A stretch of DNA of 64,000 nucleotides from assembly GCA_023213395.1 (NCBI GenBank), contig CM041465.1:168585741-168649740 (forward strand), written 5' to 3'. The translations under genes were made by a program, and so were the position numbers. Shown here one piece after another: positions 25,550 to 34,788 of the stretch (position 1 is its first letter; each line of letters starts with the position of its first letter). The DNA comes from Cycas panzhihuaensis. Its lineage: Eukaryota; Cycadophyta. The notes beneath the pieces are model-generated. The model saw only the letters and a list, made by a program, of their open reading frames with translations. It was not told the origin of the DNA and made no database searches.

Positions 25550-27090
25550 ATGATTTTTGAAGGGTACTTCCCCAACCAATTGTGAAAGGGAAACCCTTCT
25601 CAATCATAGATGAGTTTCATATTATGGCTGTAAGGATGTTTATGATGGACATCTTAAGGAGTTGCCTAGACCAATATGCTCTCCTTTTGGAGACTTTAGG
25701 TTTGGTGGATATATCCATCCATGCTTTGAGTGTTTCCCTAGGTTGGGAGCCCATCGTCTCTTTTAACCTTAAAGATCTCCCCCTAACCAGTGAAAGGGAA
25801 TACCAATGGCATTACCCTTTCACCATATCTATAGACACTCCTGAGTGTACCCTCAAAAGAACTATTATGGACAATGATTCTTCTATTAATGCTATACCTT
25901 TATGTATTATGTAGGAGTTAGGTATAATAGCTCTTGAGCCAGTTTCGTGGCATTGTCAAGGCTATGATAATAATAAGAAAATGCCCTTAAGTTATGTCTC
26001 CATCCCTCTTACCCTTGAGAACAAAACCATCCTCACTAATATTATGGTCCTTGATGTAGACATGGACTACAACCTTCTATTAAGATATCCATAGCTTGAC
26101 TAGATGGGAGCTATGTATTTGTCCCACTGGAGATAGCTCAAATTCATCCATGAAGGATGAATAAAAGTTGTTTCCTAGGAGCCTCCTCCCATTAAACAAT
26201 TGTACCAATCCCGTCAAGAAGTTTATGATCCAACAAAGGGCAATAAAGGCCCATCCACTCATGCTTCCACCTACATGATCGATATTCCTAGAACTTCCTG
26301 CTCGAAGGAAGGACCTTCCTCTTCCTCTTCTAACCTTATTCGTTTTGTCCCCATTAGTGTAGGGAGTTATGGGTACCTTATCATTTTGAGCGATGATGAG
26401 TCTAATGGTGAGGACAAGGATCTACCTCATCCTATATCCCTCCTAAATACTCGTAGGCAATGCTTGCTTTATTCTAGGTCCCAACAGAAAACCCCTTCTA
26501 TTAAGGAGCCCAATACTCCTACCAAATCACGCATGGTTATTCCCATCTCTTGTGTGACTTCCCAAACCACTTCATCATCCACCATGTCACCTTCCTTAAG
26601 TAATGAGGGTAGGGGACCTCCTATCCCACGATATAAGAGGGTGCTCTTTGACTCTTTTGAAGAGTCCCTTGACTATATCGAATGGTGGGTTGACTGTTAT
26701 AGGCCCATCGCTCATCCTGCTTCTCGCTCCTCATCCTCTCCAAGTCTAACTATCTATGGGAAAGACTACTTCGAGAATGATAAGGCATTACTAGAAGATT
26801 TACCAAGCTCCACGACCAACCTCCCTCTTGGTCACCATGAGCTTGGTTACTAGAAGATCCTAGCTCTTGGGTCATCCCTAGCTAACCTAAGCCAACCTAG
26901 TTCCTCTTTGCCTCTTCCTATTGACCAAGCCCCCCTCCATTTTGAGGAGAGGAATGCTATGTGCATGGGGGCAACCAAGGACATTGTCCTCATCCCTGGT
27001 ACAGTCATCAAGGTAGGAGCAAAATGTTCCCCTGAAGAAATAAAGGAATACACCCTCCTTTTTCAAGAGTTATGTGATGCTTTTATATAG
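25550..27090 (+). pseudogene. pol: G1 protease and protease-RT linker (decayed)
   Basis: Retropepsin-like protease. The catalytic box near 25868-25897 reads DNDSSINAIPL, where related elements have DDGSS; the Asn and Asp look like G-to-A changes. The following YVSIPLTLENKT and NLLLRYP blocks fit gypsy protease. The longest open frame of the window (26200-26853, 217 codons) continues in the same frame and is the Ser/Pro-rich linker before RT, ending near PLHFEERNAMCMGA. Protease would cut the Gag-Pol polyprotein in the particle. Confidence 0.8.
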
Positions 27091-28420
27091 GATTACACTA
27101 ACGTGAAGGGAATAGATCCCTTCACTGTCACTCATAATCTTACGACTATCCTAAGAGCTCATCCTGTGTAACAAAAGTAATGCCCCCTTCATCCTATGCT
27201 GTCTACTACCATTAAGATGGAAGTTGAAAAACTCTTAGATATAGGGTTGATCACTTTTATTGATTACCCTAAATGGGTCTCCAACATTATTCCCATTACT
27301 AAAAAGAATGGAACGATTTGGATATGTGTTGATTTTTGAGATATCAATAACATATATCCCAAAGATAACTTTCCTCTACCTTTTATTAATTAGATTATTG
27401 ATTGCACTACCAGATTCAAAGTCATGTCCTTGATGGATGGCTTCTTTGGTTACAACTAGATCCAAATCTCTCCTAAAGATGGTCATAAAATAGCCTTCAC
27501 TCTTCCTTGGGGTACCTTTGCTTAGAAAGCGATGCCCTTTGGACTCAAAAATACATGTACCACTTACCAAAGGGTGATGCAATTTATCTTTCATAATCTC
27601 ATAAATAAAACCCTTGAGGTCTTTATGGATAATATGATGGGTCTTTCTCGTAAGAGAGCCCATCACCCTGAGGATTTATATGCCATCTTTATTCAATGCC
27701 ATAAATACCACGTCTGCTTAAACCTGCTCAAATGCATATTTGCCATAACCATTGGTAAACTCTTCAGTTTCCTTGTTTCTAAACAAGGAATCCAAATAAA
27801 ACCTGATAAGGTCAAGGCCATCCTTGACATATCTTTGCCTAAAATGCAACATCAAATTATGTCATTTTTGGGTAGGTTGGGTTTCCTTAAGTGTTTCCTA
27901 GTAAACTTTGGCATAAATGCCAAGCTCATTACTAACCTATAGGAGAATGGAGCCCTATTTATTTAGTCTCCCAAGGCCTAGGAAGCTTTCTAAGAGCTCA
28001 AGAGAGCCTTGGCTTCTACCTCAATTTTGGAAACACCTCTCTTTGATCATCGCTTTATCCTTTATACCTTAGTAATTGATGAATCCTCGAGGGCTATGCT
28101 TGCCTAAGAGGATGATTTGGGAACTAAGTAAGCCATTTATTTCATCAGCCATATACTAGTCACTACTGATCTTCACTACTCTTCCATAAAAAAGGAGTGC
28201 CTCGTCTTGGTCCATACTACTAAGAAATTTAGGTACTACCTACTTAACAATACCACTTGGGTAATTGTTTAATCTAATTCCTTGAGATGCCTCTTAACTT
28301 GATCTTACTTAACTTATAGGACTAGTAAATAGGTCATCCTCCTTTAAGAGTATGACCTTCAAATCATCAATAGGAAATTGAGAAAGGAAATGGTAGTCGT
28401 TGAACAACTAGTTGATGTAT
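27091..28420 (+). pseudogene. pol: G1 reverse transcriptase and first RNase H (decayed)
   Basis: RT shows WVSNIIPITKKNGTIWICVDF, then PKDNFPLPF, SLMDGFFGYN, AMPFGLKN and the active-site box at 27622-27633, which reads FMDN: the second catalytic Asp is Asn (GAT to AAT), so the enzyme would be dead. RNase H (27960-28420) shows the gypsy blocks FILYT, AIYFISHIL, and KKECLVLVHTTKKFRYYLL. Of eight stops I read in 27061-27960, five are TAG, two TAA and one TGA, all at expected Gln, Trp or Arg places. In particles it would make double-stranded cDNA. Confidence 0.9.
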
Positions 28421-28499
28421 CTATTACTAACTCTTCTAATATTCTCGTTGATGACTCCTTACCTGACAAGCTTATCCTTTCTATCTGAGACTCGCCATC

Positions 28500-29750
28500 C
28501 CATCTATTAGCTAGTAGTGAATGGTATGGGGACATTGTATAATACCTTACTAAATAGTAGTATCATCCTAATTCTAGTGACAAGATGAGGTCACAAGTTA
28601 GAGCTACTACTAGGCAGTATTTCCTCATTGAGGAGGTATTGGTCCTTCTTCATTATGTTAAACCTGATGAGGCAAACCAAATACTTCATGAGTGCCATAA
28701 CAACATTTGTGAGGGCCACATTAGAGGCCAATCTATGGACCATAGGATCCTCTACATGGGTTATTACTAGTTGTCCCTTTTCAAGGATGCCCATGCATAT
28801 GCATTGCATTGTCATAGGTGCCAAGTGCATTCCAACATCATTCATTTGCATTCTAAGGCCTTACACCCACCAAATCATCTCTTTATGGCCTTTTTCCCAA
28901 TGGGGATTAGACCCTATTAGAATCATAACCCCTCCTTACTCATTGTAATATAAGTTCATCTTGACTACGACAGAGTACTTTACCAAATGGGCCAAAGCGG
29001 TCCCTCTATCATCTATTGCTAAAAAGACCATAACCACTTTCATCTACCAGCATATTATCTATTAATTTGAGGTTCCAGATGTCCTAATAATAGATAATGG
29101 TGCTCCCTTTTGTAATAAGGAGATGGATGAACTTTGTAGGAAGTTTAGAATATCCCACAAAACCTCTTCTCCTTATTATCCCTTGGTTAATAGACAAATT
29201 GAATCTTTTAACAAAACCCTTATCAACATCTTAAAGAAAACTGTGGCTTAATCCCAAAGAGATTGGTACCTCCAGCTTCCTTTTACTTTATGGGCATATC
29301 ACACTTCCATTTACATGGCTCCAGGGATGACCCTATTCTCCCTCATATATGGGACCAAACTGGTCCTCTCCTTGGAAGTTAAAATCCTTGATTTATGTGT
29401 TTCTCTTTAAGGTCTCATCGATGAGGAGTCTTATCATCAAGCTTGCCTCCTCGACCTTAAAGCCTTGGATGAGAGATGCTTGATGGTATACCAAGAAAAC
29501 CTCACCTCCAAGGCTAGGTCATAAATGACATATAACAAATGTCTTCATCCTTGCCCTCTAAATCCTAGGGACCATGTCCTCAATCTTGAATATCTCCATG
29601 GTTGCTTATCCAAATTTAGGCTTAAATGGATCAATTCTTTTGCCATTCTTAAGAGCCTCGACAATGGTTCCTATAGGATAGTGACCCTAGAGGGTCTCAA
29701 ATTTGAGAAAGCTGTGAATAGTAAATTCCTAAAGATGTTCTATGTGTGAC
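28500..29750 (+). pseudogene. pol: G1 integrase (decayed)
   Basis: The zinc domain is at 28585-28840: HECHNNICEGH, then ILYMGYY, and CHRC with both Cys kept, so HHCC is intact. A frameshift near 28860-28890 moves the core to another frame: the FSQWGLDPI block, IIDNGAPFCN (second catalytic Asp, codon at 29093) and QIESFNKTL (catalytic Glu) are all readable. The C-terminal part includes TLFSLIYGTKLVLSLEV, INSFAILKSLDNGSY (the GPY/F-like module) and ends with a stop at 29747. No chromodomain follows, as expected for Tat-like elements. Confidence 0.88.
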
Positions 29751-30555
29751 CCTTTCTACTCCTAAACAGGATAGGCACACCTCTCTCTCACTCTAAAATG
29801 AGCCTAAACTACCACTTTAAGTGCATCATCATTTCTCCTAGTCACAAGTGTAATGATGGTTTAAAGTAGCCCTTCATCCTTTTGACTTTGTTACTTGTAT
29901 TGCATCTCTTATCTCCCTCCCGAGGGTGTCCTCTCCTTTCCTAGTTGGGTAAGCAAACCTCCTTCACTTCTGAGTATGGAGTCACTCCCCAACTATGGCT
30001 TTTTTTTGCTTGGGTATCCACACCCCCTAGTCATTGCTTCCTTTGCATATCTATTATGTTCTTCCTAATGAACATGTGTAGCACCTCCCTCCTAGTCTTA
30101 TACATATCCATCATCGACATATATGGTGATTATATATGCCTAATATAAGTGTGGTGTTGTATGGAAAGAAGCACGAATATCATCTACATATGATCTAATA
30201 ACAAAAGCCATATATAATAATTAACTAAAACTACCTAAATGCATGACCCCTTGTGCATCTGTACACCTATATCCATATGCATATGCTCATCTCTCTATGC
30301 ATCATATAAATAAATAAACTATATAATAGTAACGCAATAACATCATAAATCAATCACAATATCATCTTCATGTATCAAATGGGGTACCAATTATCCCTCA
30401 TCTATATATATACAAAGTTATACGATACAACAGAATCATATGGTATATCATCAGTTAGGCAATATAACTTAGGAAGATGGAATCCTTGCAGGGAGGAGTA
30501 CAATCATATGTTTAGATGTGCTAAAAGCTCCCTAGAGGTATGAAGCTTTCTTATC
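29751..30555 (+). other. Spacer between G1 integrase and the antisense gene
   Basis: About 0.8 kb without a recognisable domain. A stretch near 29790-29850 (CTAAACTACCACTTTAAG) resembles 61995-62030 behind the second RNase H of G2. The open frame 29945-30148 is hydrophobic but featureless. Confidence 0.4.
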
Positions 30556-30796
30556 TAAAATCCACAACATATAATCTCCTGGATGCCATGCTCTCAAGGG
30601 GTGTCATCCCCTCATCTATGGGATCCCTCGCTGGGGGACCAGATATCTCCTAGGCTCATGTGGCATCATTGCGAGCTCCCTGCCTCACTCTCCTACTCTT
30701 GAGGTCTCCTTTAGGTCATTGTCATGGTATGTGATTGGTTGCATGATGACCTGGTGGCAATCTGCTCTACTAATTAATCGTATCTAACCTAGATAT

Positions 30797-30839
<43 letters not shown>

Positions 30840-31206
30840 ACTCCATGGAGTCTCTCCTCCAACACAATAATCTGAATCCTGCTCTCTGCATCCTTGCTTG
30901 ATCCTCCTCCCTAGGCCTCCGGTCCTTATACCTAGCTCTATAGGATGCCTCCCTTAACCACTAGTTGGTCCCTCTCTTCCTATAGCCCATCCAAGGTGCC
31001 CTGCAGTTGGCTGACCCTTGCCTAAAGCTCTTGGGACTTTGCCACCTATATATCCATAACCCAAATCAGTAGGGTGAATGTTGTTATATGTGGCCCCACT
31101 GATCAGCGCTCTTCGCTAGCTAGGATGGGAGGATGCCCCTTCATATAAACCTGGGGGAATAACTTATATACTATCACCTCCAGTAGCCTTGCTATCTCTG
31201 CTACCC
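30556..31206 (-). pseudogene. Antisense gene, exon 3 (coiled coil)
   Basis: Begins VAEIARLLEVIVYKLFPQVY, then a heptad-like coiled coil (ELxARVSQLQGTLDGL, EERDQLVV, VLEERLHGVK), which runs into an Arg-Glu dipeptide repeat encoded by the (TC)n/(GA)n microsatellite at 30800-30837. After it comes RYDxLVEQIATR and a polar low-complexity tail. The end is not fixed; the frame fades near 30560. Confidence 0.55.
30800..30837. repeat. (TC)n microsatellite
   Basis: About 18 uninterrupted TC units. On the minus strand it is (GA)n and in the frame of the antisense gene it reads as alternating Arg and Glu. Confidence 0.95.
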
Positions 31207-31358
31207 CTACTAAACCATGCATACTATATGTCAGTCAAGTATATATGTATGTGTGTGTGTGTGTATGTGTGTATATATAAAAGCATCAAAATCCAAATAA
31301 AACCATCTAGGGAAGTAGTAAATGATTGAAAGTACATTTAGTCAGGATAGAATCTCAC
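31207..31358 (-). other. Antisense gene, intron 2 with CA repeat
   Basis: 152 bp on the minus strand. Donor CAAGAG/GTGAGA at 31359/31358. Two AG acceptors three bases apart (TTTAGTAG), both in frame with exon 3. It holds a (TG)n/(CA)n microsatellite near 31237-31275 and branch-point-like TTGACTGAC. Confidence 0.6.
31237..31275. repeat. (TG)n/(TA)n microsatellite
   Basis: Alternating TG with some TA units, inside the proposed intron 2 of the antisense gene. Confidence 0.85.
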
Positions 31359-32611
31359 CTCTTGGGATGATTGGATCCTCTACCTAGATGATCACCTCAT
31401 CTGCCATGGCTCCCCCTACTACTGCCTTTATCTCCTTGACCTCTGGCACTACCTTGCTTATCACCTAGGCTGCTAGAGCATCTCCACCCTCTAATCCCTC
31501 CTCTCCTAGGATCTCTCTATCTACGGAAGCTATTTCCACCTATACCTCTTCCACCATAGCCATCATTGTTGCTAGGGCTCTACTTGTAGCTCTCCCTCTA
31601 CCTATTGGTCCTAGTGGTCGCCTATTTCCTCCTGCTAATGTTGATGGACTTGCCTTATCTCTTGTAGCTCTTGATGGTCCTGTGCCATCCCCTCCATCTC
31701 CTCCATCATCGTCAACACCCTCATCATGTTCATCTCCTAGCTCTTTACCCTCATCATCACTTTCCTAGTGGATCACTTAATAAGGATCCACTGTATAGTC
31801 GATCAGGGTTAAGAGATCTAGCGATGTTGCTACCACCAATCGCTACACATGAACTAGGTTCTTAGCCTCTGTAAACCTCGTCTGCCACGTATGAACCATG
31901 GGAGCCTTAGCTAAGATGAGATGTGGTCCTCCTGGTAGTTCCACCACTCTGAAATGGTCAAAACAACAATAGTGGAATAGCGTGCAATAAGAGAAACCCC
32001 CTGCCCCAACTACTATATTTAGTTGAGTTATGGAATCAGGTTGGTTGCTATTAAGGTAGCCAAATCAAACCTCTATCCAGCCTTGCACCTCTTAATAGTG
32101 GTCATCTAGCCTCCTAAGATGTCCATGTAGTTCTATTTCTAGGATATCTAGAATAGAATAGTCAAAGTAATGAGTTTCCTTACACGAGGAACTCTAGATA
32201 AAACCATCGCCTAGACTGAGACTCCCCATCGATCTTATTACCCCTACCTTATAAAGAATTTAGATGCATCCCTATGGGTAGCATCTATGCTAGGTAGTAT
32301 GCTTAATAATGCTAGAATCCCACCTGATGATACACCCAGGATCCTCCTGATATCCCCATGTATGATAAATATATCTCACACTTGTAGGAGGTGAAATACA
32401 TGCCTCTGTCAATCCTAGTGTGAGATGATTTCAACTAGGAGGCACTAGTTGGATGCATACTATGGATTCCTAATGACCTTCAGAATCCTACAGTATCGTA
32501 GAGTCATTTGCTCCTACTATATCATCATCTCAATAAAACTCATCATCGCCATGCCTATATTCTTGTGGTCACCATGCCTATATTCTTAAAGTTATCAATT
32601 GTGAAAATAAC
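31359..32611 (-). pseudogene. Antisense gene, exon 2
   Basis: Starts VIFTIDNFKNIGMAMMSF (read across the 23-bp duplication). The central part includes CRILKVIRNP, GGILALLSILPS, RLFHYCCFDHFRVVELPGGP-like and HTWQTRFTEAKNLVHV segments, then an acidic Asp/Glu/Gly tract and a Gly/Arg/Ala-rich region. It ends PIIPRG at the donor. About a dozen stops, mainly TAG, plus a small number of TAA and TGA. Confidence 0.65.
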
Positions 32612-33117
32612 CTGCAAATAAAAAAAAGCTAGTCAGAGATCCACTAATCCCCTCTACCATGTGCCATTCTCCCCTTTTAATGGTTGAGGCTCCATCAAGC
32701 TGGGTAGACTCATCCATCAGGGCATCTCTTCTCTTTTTCTCCTATCCAACATTCACCCCGTGCCAAACTCTATGGTACTGTAGATATTGATATGGGTCCC
32801 ACTAAAAAAAATTATATTTTCTTGGTGGCCATGCTACAAACTTCACGACATTGCGACATTTATCGTAAGGTCATGGATACCCCCCTAAAATGGGGGGTGG
32901 GGTGGCCTAAAAACTCAAAAGAAAAATCTTAAGTGGACCAAACTTGGCCCACTAGGACCAAGGCTACCTAATACCCTATTCCTCCCCTTCCCTGGGCCTC
33001 ATTTGAGTTCCAAGGGGTCTCGATCACCCATATGGGGCCTAAAATAAACTTTAAAAACTAAAAAAGTCCATTAAATAAAATTGATGAAATGAAATAGCTA
33101 GGGGATAGTCCACTCAC
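32612..33117 (-). other. Antisense gene, intron 1
   Basis: 506 bp on the minus strand. Donor A/GTGAGTGG at 33118/33117; acceptor after a run of T, ATTTGCAG/GTT at 32612/32611, with a branch-point-like CTGAC about 30 bases upstream. The three reading frames inside carry many stops. Confidence 0.65.
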
Positions 33118-33480
33118 TAGATCAGGCGTGATCGCTACCATCTTGTCTCCACGATCTCAATGGTTATTCTCTCTCCCTGATCCAATAGCCGGATCTCTCA
33201 TTGGATGCTCCCAAATACTGGCATAGCCTTGCTGCATAAAAGAAAGGGCTTCAGATCTCTCATGGGGGCCTATGAAAATGAATCCTATTTTCACCCTTCT
33301 CCCCTTTATATATGTGGGGTCCCCTAGGGGCACCACCTCCTTTCTCCTCATCGCGATAGCCCTCAGGATCATCTCCTTATCCTCACTCACTTTGTCTTTA
33401 GGGTCTGACCCTTATTTTGCTCCTATGGCCTTCATTTTACTCCTTTCTAGTGCATTTATGGCGATCCCTTTAGCCTCCTA
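33118..33480 (-). pseudogene. Antisense gene, exon 1
   Basis: Open for about 230 bases on the minus strand (33390-33157) and extendable to about 33480 across one TAG-type stop. Lys/Arg/Glu-rich start (KDKVSEDKEM, MRRKEVVPLGDP), then GFIFIGPHERSEALSF. It ends MVAITPDL directly at the donor GTGAGT. The exact start is uncertain: Met codons lie near 33440 and 33390. Confidence 0.6.
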
Positions 33481-33872
33481 GAGGCCCCTTGTGCCTTATT
33501 TTTTACATTGCTATAAAATGTGCCAATGTTTATACTCTTTTAACTTATTCCAGTATCTTGGATCTACTTTTCCCATTCGTTTGAGCCTTTAAGGCTCCTA
33601 GGGGAAGCCCCTCCTCCCTTCCAGGCCTCCATAGGCCCCTTTGTGACCCTAGGGGCTCTGAAGGAGCATACATACTAATCCTTTCTCACCCTTTCATCAG
33701 GTAAGCCTCCCTTGAGCCTAGTAGCCTACCCCTATGGCTCTCTTATCCTCACACAATTTATATTTACAGTTTTTTGAGCTATCGTAGCCCTGTCACTACC
33801 CCTTTCTTTTGCATCTTGACTTTACTGTCACTATCTCTTCTATCGCTTAACTCAAACTCTATTCTTTTTACT
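33481..33872. promoter_or_regulatory. Divergent spacer between antisense gene and second RNase H
   Basis: About 390 bp separate the start of the minus-strand gene from the plus-strand RNase H domain, so the two are head to head. On the minus strand a TATA-like AGTATAAAC (about 33529-33537) lies about 50-100 bases upstream of exon 1. On the plus strand TTTATATTTACAG/T near 33757-33769 could be a splice acceptor. Both are pattern calls only. Confidence 0.3.
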
Positions 33873-34300
33873 ATGGTATTACTCATCTTCACTGACAGAG
33901 GAAGTCAAGGCAACCCCAAACCTTTTGTAGCTACGTGGATCCTCTGTGATCCCTCTAGATATAACTATATGTATTTTAGAATCTTTCTACTCCAGGCTAC
34001 GAATAACAAAGATGATTACATAACTATTATTGAAGACCTTACCGATGCACTTCACTCTTACCATGGGCCTATCATCCTCTATTTTGACTCTCAGATTGTC
34101 ATGTCATAACTAACCCAGGTTTACTAAGTATGTTGCCCATGATTGAGAGCCCTTACTTCAACCACCAGGTCCCTTTTATCTTGCTTCTCTTTCATGGATG
34201 TTTGACACATTCCCCAATATCTTAATGTTAAGGCAGATGGCCTTGTATATCGCATCCTCAAGAATCATCTCCTTCTCTCAGATGACCCCTCCTAGGTAGC
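33873..34300 (+). pseudogene. Second RNase H (aRNH-type) of G1
   Basis: A plus-strand RNase H unlike the one behind RT: FTDRGSQGNPKPFVATW, ATNNKDDYITIIEDLTDAL, IILYFDSQIV, and further on NVKADGL. These match the D-E-D-D layout of RNase HI, with D in FTD, D in YFDSQ and D in KADGL kept and the Glu place (DDY) carrying Asp. The frame is open to 34109 and then has a TAA stop at a likely Gln codon. Such archaeal-like RNase H domains are a known addition in Tat elements. Here it lies about 4.1 kb behind integrase, next to the 3' LTR, instead of beside the first RNase H. Confidence 0.82.
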
Positions 34301-34775
34301 CTAATAAGTCACTTAATCACCTAGGCTCTAGGATCATCCTTTCTTCTATTGCGATCTCTTCACACCTTTGAAAGTAGGAAACTAATGAGATTAAATTATG
34401 GTGACCACTAGGTTTATGTCTCCACTTTGTCCTTTATACTACCCGTGGCATGAGGCTCTTGCACTCTGATTCTCTACATGTACAGATCTTTGCTTATATT
34501 TATTTGTTGGTTGTGCTTATGACCTTGTATAATATTAATCTTACATGAGGGTGATAGGGGCAGTCCCCTCATCTCGTCATCCTTTTACACCAAACTCTTG
34601 GGTGACGTACAGGCAGCCCCTATGCTGCCCCTTCCTTTCCTTGTCCACGTGATCCACCACGACACCTACGACTCCCCTTGGATGATGATACTTTTTGCAT
34701 TGGTAGATGATACTAATCTTTTTATGTTGATAGCATCTGCCATCACCAGATGCTTCCAAGAGATGAAGCTCTATT

Positions 34776-34788
34776 GCTAAGGGGGCAA
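34776..34788 (+). other. Polypurine tract of G1
   Basis: GCTAAGGGGGCAA directly before the 3' LTR start TGTTTCTC, the expected plus-strand priming site. Confidence 0.7.

Larger units (their letters stand above)
30556..33480 (-). pseudogene. Three-exon antisense gene carried by G1 (decayed)
   Basis: On the strand opposite to gag-pol I read a protein-like frame in three blocks: exon 1 about 33480-33118, exon 2 32611-31359, exon 3 31206 to about 30556. Intron 1 (33117-32612) has donor A/GTGAGT and acceptor TTTTTTTTATTTGCAG/G; intron 2 (31358-31207) has donor AG/GTGAGA and acceptor TTTAGTAG. Intron 1 joins in phase 0, once a 23-bp duplication at 32551-32587 is discounted; intron 2 joins in phase 1. 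Stops are mostly TAG at likely Gln or Trp codons. The product would have a basic N-terminal block, a helical and partly hydrophobic central domain (GGILALLSILPS), an acidic tract (31685-31770), a Gly/Arg-rich stretch, and a coiled coil with Arg-Glu repeats. I do not recognise the family. Antisense extra genes between pol and the 3' LTR are known in Tat elements, so this is probably one; function unknown. Confidence 0.7.

Noticed and set aside
26200-26853. The longest open frame (217 codons) as a host gene
   Set aside because: It lies between protease and RT of G1, in the same frame as both, and has the Ser/Pro-rich composition of a polyprotein linker.
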